Below are positions 43,001 to 54,617 of a stretch of DNA of 64,000 nt, piece by piece. This DNA is from Gymnogyps californianus. Its lineage: Eukaryota > Chordata > Aves > Accipitriformes > Cathartidae. The notes under the pieces are model-generated. The model made no database searches. It was not told the DNA's origin and saw nothing but the letters and a program-made list of their open reading frames with translations. Where the stretch lies: NCBI RefSeq assembly GCF_018139145.2, contig NC_059500.1, forward strand, positions 58,183,580 through 58,247,579. Reading direction: 5' to 3'. A program made the position numbers and the translations under genes. Within the stretch, counting starts at the first letter, position 1, and every line of letters begins with the position of its first letter.

Positions 43001-46000
43001 ATGTCCTGTTTACTGAAACCTCTCTAAACACTGAGTGTTTCTTGTCCAAGACAATATCCCACACAGTCCTCCTCACCATTTACACAGCAAGGTGCCTTGG
43101 GGATCTACTTTCAAATCACACGGGTTTTACTGTCAACTAGTTAGTCTTTACTCATTACAACTTAACACACTGATTTAAACGTTTCTTTTCTGATATGGTC
43201 ATTCCTGTGATTTTCCTCTTCTCTTTTCTCTTTTACAACAAACAATTTTTACTGCCTATTCCAATCTTTCATTGCTCATCAATATTGTTGCAAAGCCAAA
43301 CAGAAGAAGATGTGTTCTTGCCTGCAGTGAACTTGTGGATTTGTAAAGTGGTATCACTCACATCTGACATATTTTCCAGGAACCATAAAATGCGAGAAAT
43401 TTGTTAAGTTCAAAAATCGGGTCAGCTAGCATAACCAGAATAATTGCATAGCATGTACGTGGCTAAAGCTTTACAGCTGCCTAAAGCACGTAGTAATGAG
43501 AACTCAGTCCTGGATGGGGAAGAACAGAAAGAGGGAGGGAGGAAACTTTGCTACCCAACCTTTTACGTTGTTTTATCTGCCTATTCAAGTGCTAATAAAT
43601 CTCCCTCCTTGAGAGTAATTCCAAGAATACTGGAATATCTTGCATGCTTTTCCTACAGGTCACATAAGGAATAAACCTGTATATCAGTGCCACTTGTAGA
43701 ATTTCTTTCAATTTATTTTCATGCTTTTTTTTGTCTCCACCTTTGCTGATTCTAAGAGATACACACAATTCTAGCCAGCAAAGAATATAATACATCTTGT
43801 CAGTTATCACAGCTTTAATATCCAAGGAAATGAAAAACATGCTGAAGATTTCTGCTATCACTCAAACACAAGCTAGGGGTGACGAAGAAAATAGTACTCC
43901 TACCACTGAAAACTGTATTTACAGAAGCTCTGAAATTCAGCTTAGATCTCTTACTTTGCTTTAACATTTTTTTCCTATTTTTATTTGCATGTTATCTTTA
44001 GTAAAAATTTTTGAAAGGAGGGACTTATTGCACTTCACTCACTAGATGAAACATATTTGTAAATTTGCTGTGAACTATATGGACATTTTTCATTAAATGG
44101 TTAAATTAGAATATTTCTAAGCCTTTTATATCTCTGCATCAGAGATACTGAGTTTTATTAATGAAAATTCTTTCAAAATTACATTTAAAATGTTAAGACT
44201 GTTTAAGAGACAGGCTTGTCTAAAGGTATATTATCTTTTGTTAGCCCAACTGATACATTGTGGTGGGGAAAAAAAGACAATGTTTTGGGTACTTTAAACC
44301 ATTCTGGGTAGCTTTCCAGGTTTGTATTTTCTTATCTTAGTTTCTAAACTAAGATCAGTAGTGCAGCAGACTCTGTACAACTACTGACATATTCTGTTGA
44401 AGCAGTGAAAATATTTCCTAACTTGAAAATCAGTCATCAAGAGCTATTCCTATTTTGAGCAAAATATTTTATCTTTGCTTGATCACAGTATCTCCTGTTT
44501 GTACTCTAATGAAACAAGATGTTTTTTTTTTTTCTTTCCACACCCCCTCCTTCCGGACTAGCACATAAAAAACCAAACTGAGCAAAGAGCAGCATCGAGG
44601 AGAAGTCACTTCTCCATTCAGTGCTATTTGTTGAGACTGGGGGTAAACTGAGGTCTGTAGAAGCACTGCCCAGAGATGAGGGTTACAGTTCTCTTATGAA
44701 TATACGGGAAACTCGAGGAAAAGGTATTAACAGTATCTTCTTTTAAGCTTTTGCGTGCTTAGCCAGGTGCTCGAGGGAGAGGGGTATCTGTAGTGGCTGG
44801 ATAGTGATACTGGAATCTAAATGGGATTTTAAATTTTCTTTAATTGTCACAATTTGCAAAACCACTAAAGAAAGGCCAATCTGTTCTTGCAAAACTAGTG
44901 AGATGCTTCTCAGCAGAGCAGGCAGACAATCTGCAGCTACGCTGAGAGCTTTGTGTACCCAGCCCAGCATCACCTCCCCAAGCTCAGGCTGGCGACAAGG
45001 AGCCCCCAGGTCCCTGGGGACAGCTGGGGTGGCAGTGGGTGCCTCTGTAGCTGTGGCCCGGCTGGCCCAGCCTTTCAATCGCTCACCTGCCCAATTCTCA
45101 TGACCACAGTCGCATACCAAAACTGAGAAGGAGGAGGAGGGGCAGGCAGGATGAAGGCAGCCTCCACCCTCCTCCATCCCCACCACTGAAGCTCTCTGCT
45201 ACAGCCTGGGCTTTCGCATGCAGCAGCGTACAACCTCTGGGGTGCAAGTCTGTGCCTCACGTTTTTCTGGGGCTCAGGAGCTTGCTCAGCCTCTGGCCCC
45301 ACGCACAGGGACAGCCATGCCTGAGGGTGCTTGGGCCAGGCAGAGCCTGGGCTTCCTCTAGCATACGCAGGGCAAGGATTTTTGCTGCCCCCCATTAATA
45401 GTCAGGTGCCAGCTTTGCCTGTGCCACAAACCAGGCACAGCTCTTGAGTTTTACAAGACTTCATTAAGATTTAGCCACCTCTGGTGAGAGGAAACAGGAC
45501 TTAGCTTAATGAGACAGCAAATGATCTTCTCCTGCCTAAAATCGTGTGGTTTTACCCATGTGAGTGACCTTGGATAGGCTAATTTAGGACTTCCCTTTGA
45601 CTGAGGAATAACCTCTCTGGTCATGGTGGCAAAGAAAAAAGCCTAGCTGCCTCCAGCTTTCCTTCAGCATCTTGTCTTCCTGCGTGAGCAATGTACAAAC
45701 AGCCCAGGTTTACTCCTCTCCTAACAGGAACAACCTGCATCAGACCTTACAGTGGGGGAGGAGGAGGAAGGAACTACGTGAGGACAGTGGGACCATGGTG
45801 CTAGGGGTGGCATCATCCTTGGGTTAGTGAACTGGAATAGCCTCTCCGCTGGCTGGGGACCTGCAGGCACGTGGGGTTACAGAGCAATCTTATCAAATGC
45901 TGCTGATGCACAAGGTGCAGCCACGCTGGACCATATGCAAGATGGGAACCCACCCTGACAGCCCCGTGCGCAGCATGTATATGTGTATGTATATGTGTAT

Positions 46001-48419
46001 GTGTATGTATTAGTCACTTATCAGAGTTTTATTTTAATCCGTTGCCGTAACTGTGACAACAGCACTATTAAGCAGGCATTTCCTGTATTCCTTTCTCAAA
46101 TACAGAAATCAGATGTTTTATGAGCCATAACCAGGGTCAATCATTTTTCATAATGACACTGATAAACACATCCAGCCACACAGACTAAAACCAGGGCTTC
46201 TTTAGCAAACCACAAGCTACATTCTGCAGCAATGAGTCTGCACACACCAAAAGGAAGAAATTTTTAAGGATGATCTTCCAATATAGTTCACTGGGAACAA
46301 ATATCACATAGAAAAACATCTGGACCTCACGTCTATAAGCAAAGTTGAAACATCATGTGTGAGGGTCCTTGCAGGTGGTGGTAGCTCCTTAAACTCATCA
46401 AACAAATGTTTTGGGACAAAAGTACAGACAAATAGCATTACTGTCCTTTGTGTAAGAGTTTGCTTAGAGAGTTTTTTACTCTTGCTTGTTGTATTGGACA
46501 AGAACCTACTATAATTGTAACAGGTTCTGACTGGAGCATAGTAAGGACAGCTTGATTTGTTCTATGACCAGGGCAGCTTGTTATCACTGCCCTGGTTTTA
46601 TAATCAACTTTCAGCATATAGGACATTTGCTGCTTATTCTAAGACCCTACTCAGTGTCGTGAGCAGTTCATCTGGAAAGGTACAAATGATGAAGCTAGAT
46701 GTTTACTGTGGCAATCCTGTTCATTGCACTAAAAATTTTGATAGCACAAAGACTGAAGGTATTACCTAGAGAATAGCAGGGTTCTTTTTCTCTGCTCACA
46801 GCTCCCGTTGTTGTGCAGTCGTGTTCAATCCAGAAAAGCTTTCTAGACTTTGTTGCTGAGGTTTCTGTTGGAGTCACCACCAATACATTTTGCACATATC
46901 TTGGTTTTGGTATTATGGGCTTGTGTGTAGGGTGTAGCAGCCAGTTCTATCAAGTATAACTGTTTCTTTAATTAAAAGCAAGTTGTTACACCCTACAATT
47001 TCAGTGAGATTCAGCACAATGCAGACCAGCATTGCCAAGTGTGTCAGAAATGCTCACTCTGTAACAGCTACCATAAAATTCACTGCCAAGTAGAAAGCAT
47101 GACTTCATAACCATCGAAACACTAAGCTGTTTTGCAGATTACTTCCTTCCACGTTATTCTTGCTGTGTTTCTTGTCATTGTATTACAACTCCGCAAATAA
47201 GCAGGCCTAGGAAAAGTAGGTAGTAGAGAAACACTCTCTACCAGTTCATAAAACAAATCTATCTTTTGATCTAAATCAAGGATATGGTAATCATTAATAA
47301 CCATGAGATTGCCACTCACTTTCACTATTGCATTCAAGGGATTTTCCCTTCTTTTCCCCAGTTTTGGGCAGGACTGCAGAGCCTTTTACCTGCTGATGGT
47401 CTGCTCTGCTTTTAACCATGCGCTGAAGTGCAGCTTTTGTAGGTTTCTCAATTGGTACCACAAACAGACTCTCCCCCTACTTAAATGCACAGACTCTAGG
47501 AGGCCTCTCCCCATGTCAGAGCCCAGCTCAGTGCTCTGCACACACCTCAAAGTCCCTCCATAGTCAGGGTGAAAGGAAGAAAAGCAAGCGTGCCTCTGCT
47601 GATGGGAGACATTTCGTTATTTAGCCCATTCCCACTGAAGTTTCTGGAAGCAACCAAGATGCCTAAACTAAAGAGGACAGCCCTTAGGGCTCCTGTCCAA
47701 AAGTGGAGCCTCTCTTCGACTGTCACCATACACTGGTTATATGAGGACTCTTTCACCATGTGCTCAGGAGGCACACAGGAGTGCAATTTCTTAAGAAGCC
47801 CTCCTGTCTTCAAATGCTGTAGGAGCAAGTCTGCATTCACAATTCTGTCCTTATTTTATCATCTAGCCAAATATCGATGAATTCATCTGTTCTAACAGTG
47901 GTGTTACCCAGAACACGGACAAAATAAGTGGCTTACTCAGACTATTGTGTAACGGCAGTTATCCTAATGAGTCAGAAAAGCTATCACTCACATGTATGGT
48001 AACACAACAAAGTTAATAGCCATGAAAACCTTCTCCTCTGATAAATGCTTAGTCACCCCAGTTCTATCCGCATTGATTCCTGGGTCTGGAGCCCAGCTGT
48101 TTTAGAAATGTCTAACTGCCTACAAACAATAAATAGATCCATAGCTAAATATGTGCTTTGAGCAGCGTCAGGAGTCACTCAGTCCTGCTATAGCCAAGTG
48201 ACAGGTTCAGCTATTCCATTTCTGTAGTCTGTATGGCAACAAGAAGCATAAAGGAACAAAGCTAGGAGACGGACAGAGCTCGCAAAGACTATCCTGGTAT
48301 CTCATGGCAATATTCCCATCTCAATTAAGAAGTGTAGAGGAACAGTAATGTTCATGTGCTAGAGTCACCAAAAACAGGACAGAAGGAAGGCTCTTCAGGA
48401 AAGCATTTGCCTATTGGCT
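40061..48419. other. Intergenic, no gene recognised
   Basis: 8.4 kb. It holds a T-rich run at about 42631-42645, a TATGTG microsatellite near 45975, and a GC-richer patch at about 44930-45400 with chance open frames on both strands. No PAR2-like coding exon, RNA gene or clear transposon was identified. Confidence 0.55.
45975..46011. repeat. (TATGTG)n-type microsatellite
   Basis: Alternating TATG/TGTA purine-pyrimidine run of about 37 bp, imperfect. Candidate length-variable marker. Confidence 0.85.
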
Positions 48420-48429
48420 TGCCACAAGA

Positions 48430-48930
48430 CAGGATCAGCTGTCCCTACATCACTCCTCACTGATGCTTGTCTAACCGGTTTCCAGAAACCTTCAGCGATG
48501 GAGACTCCACAACATCCCTCAGCATCTGATGCTGGCCTGTTTATTTCTCTTTCTTTTTTGCTTTGGGTTTTTTTTTTTTTTTCAATTATCTTTTGTGTGT
48601 TTAAAGATTTCTACTCGTCTTCTCATTTCTAGATTAAACAATTCCCATCCTTTCAAATTGTCTTTAACAGATTGTTCTCTAGATCTTGCATTCTCCTTCC
48701 CTGGCTTCTCTGTTCTGTCTGTATCTTTCCTGAAACATGGTGCTGGGACCATACTCCAGCTGAGGTTTTGTTGATGCTGAATATATTGATGTGGTTCATT
48801 TTCCAGCCTATGCTCTTCTTGCTACACCTAGTATGGTGTTTGTCTTTTTTTTCACAACAGCATGACATAGCTGACTGATAATCAGCTTTTGTTCTTCTGC
48901 ATTCCACTCTGGAGTTGATGCTAATTGGGA
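48430..48930 (-). mobile_element. Ancient CR1-like LINE relic
   Basis: The plus strand resembles reverse-complemented CR1: 'gcgatggagactccacaac', later 'accatactccagctgaggt' and 'ttttttcacaacagcatgac' followed by 'gactgataatcagc'. It is interrupted by a T-rich run at about 48568-48583. Strongly diverged; ends are approximate. Confidence 0.6.
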
Positions 48931-49204
48931 CTTGGAAGCTCAGTGGGGGAAGAACTAGTTCAGCACAGACAGCCCTTTTCATAAGCAGCTCTGCAGCCTA
49001 ACCAAGTTTCTTATGTACAAGCATCAGTGTAGGAAATCCAGCCGTAGTAGGATCCAGACCCAAATTAACCATCAGTTCCACAGATTTTCTGAATTCAGCT
49101 GCCTTAAAAGAAAGCCGATAGACAGTAGTTTGCAATGGCCTTCGTGTGTGTTGTCAGTGACCAAACAGAGGAACCAAACTATGCTGATCTCTCTTGACAC
49201 GTGG

Positions 49205-50150
49205 TGTGTTGGGTTTGTGTGGCAGAGTTTTGGTAGTGGGGGAGGTGCTACAGGGGTGGCTCCTGTGAGAAGCTGCTGGAAGCTTCCCTGGCTCCAAGTC
49301 GGACCTGCCACTGGCAAAGGCCAAGCCCATCAGCAACAGTGGTAACACCTCTGGGATAGCGTATTTAAGAAGGGGAAAAAGGACTGCTGAAAAACCTGCA
49401 TCAGAGAGAGGAGTGGGATGTGAGAGAAACAACTGTGCAGACCCCGAGGTCAGTGAAGAAGGAGAGGGAGGAGGTGCGCCGGAGCAGAGATTCCCCTGAG
49501 CCCGTGGTGAGACGGCAGGCTGTCCCCCTGCAGCCCATGGAGGTTAACGGTGGAGCAGAGATTCCCCTGCAGCCCGTGGAGGACCCCACGCCGGAGCAGG
49601 TGGCTGGGCCCGGACAAGGCTGTGACTCTGTGGGAAAGCCCACACTGGAGCAGTTTGTGGGAAGGACTCGTGTTGGAGAAGCTCGTGGAGGACTGACCCT
49701 CATGGAAGGGACCCCACGCTGGAGCAGGGGAAGAGTGTGAGGTGTGCTCCCCCTGAGGAGGAAGGAGCGACAGAAACAGCGTGTGATGAACTGACCACAA
49801 CCCCCATTCCCGTCCCCTTGCGTTGCTGGGCGGGGAGGAGGTAGAGGAATCAGGAGCAAAGCTGAGCCCGGGAAGAAGGGAGGGGTGGGGGGAAGTTGTG
49901 TTTTTAAGATACGGTTCTATTTCTCATTACCCTACTCTGATTTGATTGGTAACCAATTAAATTGGTTTCTTTTTTTTTCCCAAAGTCGAGTCTGTTTTGC
50001 CTGTGACCATAACTGGTGAGTGATCCCTCCCTGTCCTGGTCTCGACTCACGGGCCTTCCGTTGTATTTTCTCCTCCCCGTCCCGCTGCGGGGGAGGAGTG
50101 AGCGAGCGGCTGCCTGGTGCTTTGCTGCCGGCTGGGCCTCAACCACGACA
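49205..50150 (+). mobile_element. Solo LTR, avian ERVL-like
   Basis: It begins TGTGTTGGGTTTGTGTGGC and ends AACCACGACA, an LTR type I recognise as common in bird genomes. A TATTTAA box lies at 49362-49368. The body contains repeated GGAGCAGAGATTCCCCTG units. The expected poly(A) hexamer region near 49950 is decayed (aaccaattaaat). No matching 5-bp duplication is visible, and the left end could be 49207. No internal coding region is present. The GC-rich body makes long meaningless open frames on both strands. Confidence 0.82.
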
Positions 50151-51210
50151 CTTGTCTACCAGCAAAAACTAGTTATTTAATTTCGCTGTCTTGCCATTCT
50201 ACTTGTAACAACAGCACATAGTATGATTGGGACCAAGACATTTTTACCACTGTAACTGTATTGTAGCTTCTTCTTACAATACAGCTACTTCCAGTGGCCA
50301 CTACGCTAATCAGACAACACACCACAGGCTTAAAAATCGTGGTGGGAAAAAAATGGTGGGAAAACTTGTAGTGTATCTTAACTGACTAATTAAAATATCT
50401 TAATCTCTATGTTTTGATTTAACATTTCACAAGTATTAAATCAACTGCATTAAAAAAACATACGCTGAAAGACAGAGATCTGTCCCTTTGAACTTCTGGG
50501 AGGACAACAGACTGTTCAAGGACTGGATGCATAAACTGGAGCTACTGTTCATGCTTCTCCTCTTTTTATTCTGTAAGTATCATTCAGGCTTATGCTTCCC
50601 AGCCAAATTCAAAAGTCTGTCCTTTTTTTTTTTAAAAAACAGTTCTAGTCACAACTGGTCACTCTGGTAAAGCACATGATCAAATGAGATCCATTTAATC
50701 CCCCAAAATATTTCATCACAATTTTTAACATGTCGTATATCAGAATTTAGTAATGCAAGGTTTTTCTGAATTATCTGAAAGTTAGTACTTTAATTTTGTG
50801 AAGCACTTTGAGATAACTGTCTTCCAATTTAAGCACAATAAAATATCCTTTTCAAGCCCTGTGAAAGCAATTAATAGGTACGTGTGCCACTTACTCCATA
50901 AGGCTCAGTTCCTTAGAGACCAACCCCAGTAAAGGATCAAGTGTGATATTTTCATCCCTTGAAAGTTAGAGGAAAAACTCCCATTAGCCATGTTCTCAAT
51001 CCCTATTTCAAACACAGTTATGATGAATTGAGAATATATGGACCGCAGGAAATGCAGATGATGGAAACTATCCATTAACATCTACTGTAACCTTACATTC
51101 GTTATGACAAAAGCAGTGAGATAATAAACCATTCTGAGGGATAACGCTAACTACAAAAGATTATTCTTTTAAATCTAAGAATTTACAAATATAAATAAAA
51201 GAACTGCCTA
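50151..51210. other. Intergenic, nothing recognised
   Basis: AT-rich kilobase between an LTR and a CR1. No gene, RNA gene or repeat family was recognised. Confidence 0.55.
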
Positions 51211-51696
51211 TCATAGAATCATTTAGGTTGGAAAATACTCTTAAGATCAACAAGTCCAACTGTAAACCTAACACTGCCAAGTCCACCACTAAACCATGTG
51301 CCTAAACACCACATCTACATGTCTTTTAAATACCTCCAGGGATGGTGACTCAACCACTTCCCTGGGCAGCCTGTTCCAGTGCTTGATAAACCTTTCAGTG
51401 AAGAAATTTTTCCTAATATCCAATCTAAACCTCCCCTGGTGCAACTTGAGGCCATTTCCTCTCGTCCAATCGCTTGTTACTTGCGAGAAGAGACTGACAC
51501 GCACCCCGCTACAACCTCCTTTCAATTAGCTGTAGAGAGTGACAAGGTCTCCCCTCAGCCTCCTTTTCTCCAGCCTAAACAACCCCAGTTCCCTCAGCTG
51601 CTCCTTGTAAGACTTGTTCTCTAGATCCTTCACCAGCTTTGTTGCTCTTCTTTGGACACACTCCAGCACCTCAATGTCTTTCTTGCAGTGAGGGGC

Positions 51697-51987
51697 TCAA
51701 AACTGAACACAGTACTCAAGGTGCAGCCTCACCAGTGCCAAGTACAAAGGGACAATCACTTCCCTAGTCCTGCTGGCCACACTATTTCTGACACAAGCCA
51801 GGATGCCATTGGCCTTCTTGGCCATCTGGGCACACTGCTGGCTCATATTCAGCCAGCTGTCAACGGACACCCCCGGGCCCTTTTCCGCCAGGCAGCTCTC
51901 CAGCCACTCTTCCCCAAGCCTGTAACGTTGCATGGGGTTGTTGTGACCCAAGTGCAGGACCTGGCACTTGGCCTTGTTGAATCTCAT
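51697..51987 (-). pseudogene. CR1 ORF2 C-terminal fragment
   Basis: A 96-codon open piece on the minus strand containing [18 protein letters not shown] and [16 protein letters not shown], typical of the end of CR1 ORF2, after the reverse-transcriptase core. It is an inactive remnant. Confidence 0.88.
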
Positions 51988-52008
51988 ACAATTGGCCTCA
52001 GCCCATCA

Positions 52009-52104
<96 letters not shown>

Positions 52105-52446
52105 TCACTTGATCCCCTTGTCCAGATCACTGATAAAGATATTAAACAGAACTGGCCCCAGTACTGAGCCCTGGGGAACACCACTTGTGACCAGCCACCA
52201 ACTGGATTTAACTCCATTCACCACAACTCTTAGGGCCCAGCCATCCAGCCAGTTTTTTTACCCAGTGAGGACCAAGCCATGAGCAGCCAGTTTCTCCAGG
52301 AGAATGCTGTGGGAAACAGTGTCAAAGGCTTTACTAAAGTCCAGCTAGACAGCATCCAGAGCCTTTCCCTCATCCACTAAGTGGGCCACCTTGTCATAGA
52401 AGGCGATCAGGTTAGTCAAGCAGGACCTGCCTTTCATAAACTCATG

Positions 52447-53028
52447 CTAACTGGGCCTGGTCACCTGGTTGTCCTGTACATGCCGCATGACGGCACTCAA
52501 GATGATCTGCTCCATAACCTTCTCTGGCACTGAGGTCAGACTGACAGGCCTGTAGTTCCCCAGATCCTCCTTCTGGCCCTTCTTGTAGATGGGCATCACA
52601 TTTGCTAACCTCCAGCCAGCTGGGACCTCCCCATTTAGACAGGACTGCTGATAAATGATGGAAAGTGGCTTAGTGAGCACTTCCACCAGCTTCCTCAGTA
52701 CCCTTGGGTGGATCCCACCCAGCCTCATAGACTTGTGTGTGTCTAAGCGGTGTAGCAGCTGGCTAATCATTTCCCCTTGGATTACAGGGGCTCCATTCTG
52801 CTCCCCGTCCCTGTCTTCCAGCTCAGGGGGCTGGGTACCCAGACAATAACTGGTCTCACTATTAAAGACTAAGGCAAAGAAGGCATTAAGGACCTCAGCC
52901 TTTTCTTCATCCTTTGTCACTATGTTTGGACCCGCATCCAATAAAGGATGGAGATTCTCCTTAGCCCTCCTTCTGGTGTGAATGTATTTATAGAAACATT
53001 TTTTATTGTCTTTTACTGCAGTAGACAA
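52447..53028 (-). pseudogene. CR1 ORF2 reverse-transcriptase fragment
   Basis: A 193-codon open piece on the minus strand. It contains CFYKYI, then WRLANVMPIYKKGQKEDLGNYRPVSLTSVP, shown here only by its key blocks: the K-G-x-x-x-D-x-x-N-Y-R-P-V-S-L motif of the non-LTR reverse transcriptase fingers. The catalytic YxDD part is missing from this open piece, so the copy is dead. Confidence 0.9.
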
Positions 53029-53195
53029 ATTAAGTTCTAGTCAGGCTTTGGCCCTTCTAACCTCATGGCATCTTTGTAGTCCTCTTGAGTCGCCTGCCCC
53101 TCCTTCCAAAGGTCATAAACTCTCCTTTTTCCAGCCAAAGCTCTCTGTTCAGCCAGGCCAGTCTTCCTCCCCACGAGCTTGTCTTTCGGCATACG

Positions 53196-53992
53196 TTGTT
53201 TAGTCATATTTGACTGTTGAAAATCAACAGAAGACGCAGATAGTGTACTCAGGCACAGGCTTACTGAGTGAACTGAGAAACCTCAAGTCCTTTCTTTTAG
53301 GTGGTGAAGGGATCCTGTATCCTGTGGAACGGAAGATACAGCATAGTATCATCAGACTCATTTTACTGTAACAGGAACACTTACACATGGGTGGGGAACA
53401 GAAAACAGAAAAGAAAAAGGTATATGCAGCAACACGTATCCCAGTTGCCTTCCATGCACAGTGGGCTCTTGTGCCAACAGCTCAGTGTTGGCATCAGCAC
53501 ACGCTGGCATCACTCCAGGCTACCTCCTCATTTCTTCACTTCAGGCTGGGTTTTTCCTTATAAGTGAGCTGAACGTATATTTTGATAGCACCTAGAAAGC
53601 TCAACAAAAACAGTGCACCTACTGAGTAAGCCACTACACAATCCTTGCCCTGAAGAGATGATAATTACCATCCAAGAGGCTTTATTATGAGGATTATAAC
53701 AACTACTGCTTTTTTCTTAAAGTTTTAATGCTGAACTTAGTTACATGAGAACCCAGCTTTTGTTTAAAATAAAGAAGTCCTGACTTTCCCTGAAGAAATA
53801 AAAATCCTTTAAGAATTCAACTTGTGTATATTCTAATGGCTCAAGCTACAGACAATAAATGAAAAGTTGACACTTATTACTTGCAAAGTAATACGAACCT
53901 GGGTGGGGACTCTCAACACCTTCTTTTTAACTCTTGACTACAGACACGCTGTTACCACTGTCTGGTTTTCAACAGGTGATTTTTTTCCAGTT
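53196..53992. other. Intergenic, nothing recognised
   Basis: Short spacer between the CR1 5' truncation point and the duplication of the next LTR. No feature was recognised. Confidence 0.5.
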
Positions 53993-53997
53993 GCCTG
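53993..53997. repeat. Target-site duplication GCCTG, left copy
   Basis: GCCTG before the LTR start TGTCCTGG. An identical copy is at 54613-54617. Confidence 0.92.
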
Positions 53998-54612
53998 TGT
54001 CCTGGTTTTGGCTGGGACAGAGTTAACTTTCTTTTTAGTAGCTGGTACAGTGCTGTGTTTTGGATTTAGTATGAGAATGATGTTGATAACACTCCGATGT
54101 TTTAGTTGTTGCTAAGCAGCGCTTATCTTAAGCCAAGGACTTTTCAGTTCCCCATGCTCTGCCAGCAAGCAGGTGTGCAAGAAGCTGGGAGGGAGCATAG
54201 CCGGGGCAGCTGACCCCAACTAGCCAAAGGGGTATTCCATACCATGGAATGTCATGCCCAGTATATAAACAGGGGGGAATTGGCCAGGCAGCGCGGATCG
54301 CGGCTCGGGAACTAACTGGGCATTGGTCAGCGGGTGGTGAGCAATTGCATTGTGCATCACTGGTGGTTTTTTTGTTTTGTTTTGTTTTTTCCTTCCCTCC
54401 CTTCCTTTTTTGTTATATTCCTTTTCATTACTATTATAATATTTCATTATTACTATTGTTAGTATTATATTTTACTTTAGTTATTAAACTGTTCTTATCT
54501 CAACCCATGAGTTTTTACTTTTTTTCTCTTTCCTCCTCCCCACCCCACTGGGAGGGGGAAGGGGGAAGCGGCTGCATGGTGCTTAGTTGCTGACTGGGGT
54601 TAAACCACGACA
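53998..54612 (+). mobile_element. Solo LTR (615 bp), avian ERVL-like
   Basis: It begins TGTCCTGGTTTTGGCTGGGA and ends AAACCACGACA, a widespread bird LTR that I recognise. It has a perfect 5-bp duplication, GCCTG. TATATAAA is at 54262-54269 and ATTAAA at 54483-54488, so transcription would run on the plus strand. The 3' part shares the ending ACCACGACA with the LTR at 49205-50150, indicating related families. No internal retroviral genes are present. Confidence 0.95.
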
Positions 54613-54617
54613 GCCTG
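54613..54617. repeat. Target-site duplication GCCTG, right copy
   Basis: Identical to 53993-53997. The exact match suggests a comparatively recent insertion. Confidence 0.92.

Noticed and set aside
44743..45395. GC-richer patch with 100-147-codon frames on both strands
   Set aside because: No recognisable domain, no splice structure, and overlapping frames on both strands; judged to be chance.
49401..49859. Open frames on both strands of about 100-150 codons
   Set aside because: They fall within the GC-rich, internally repetitive body of a solo LTR and match no retroviral protein.
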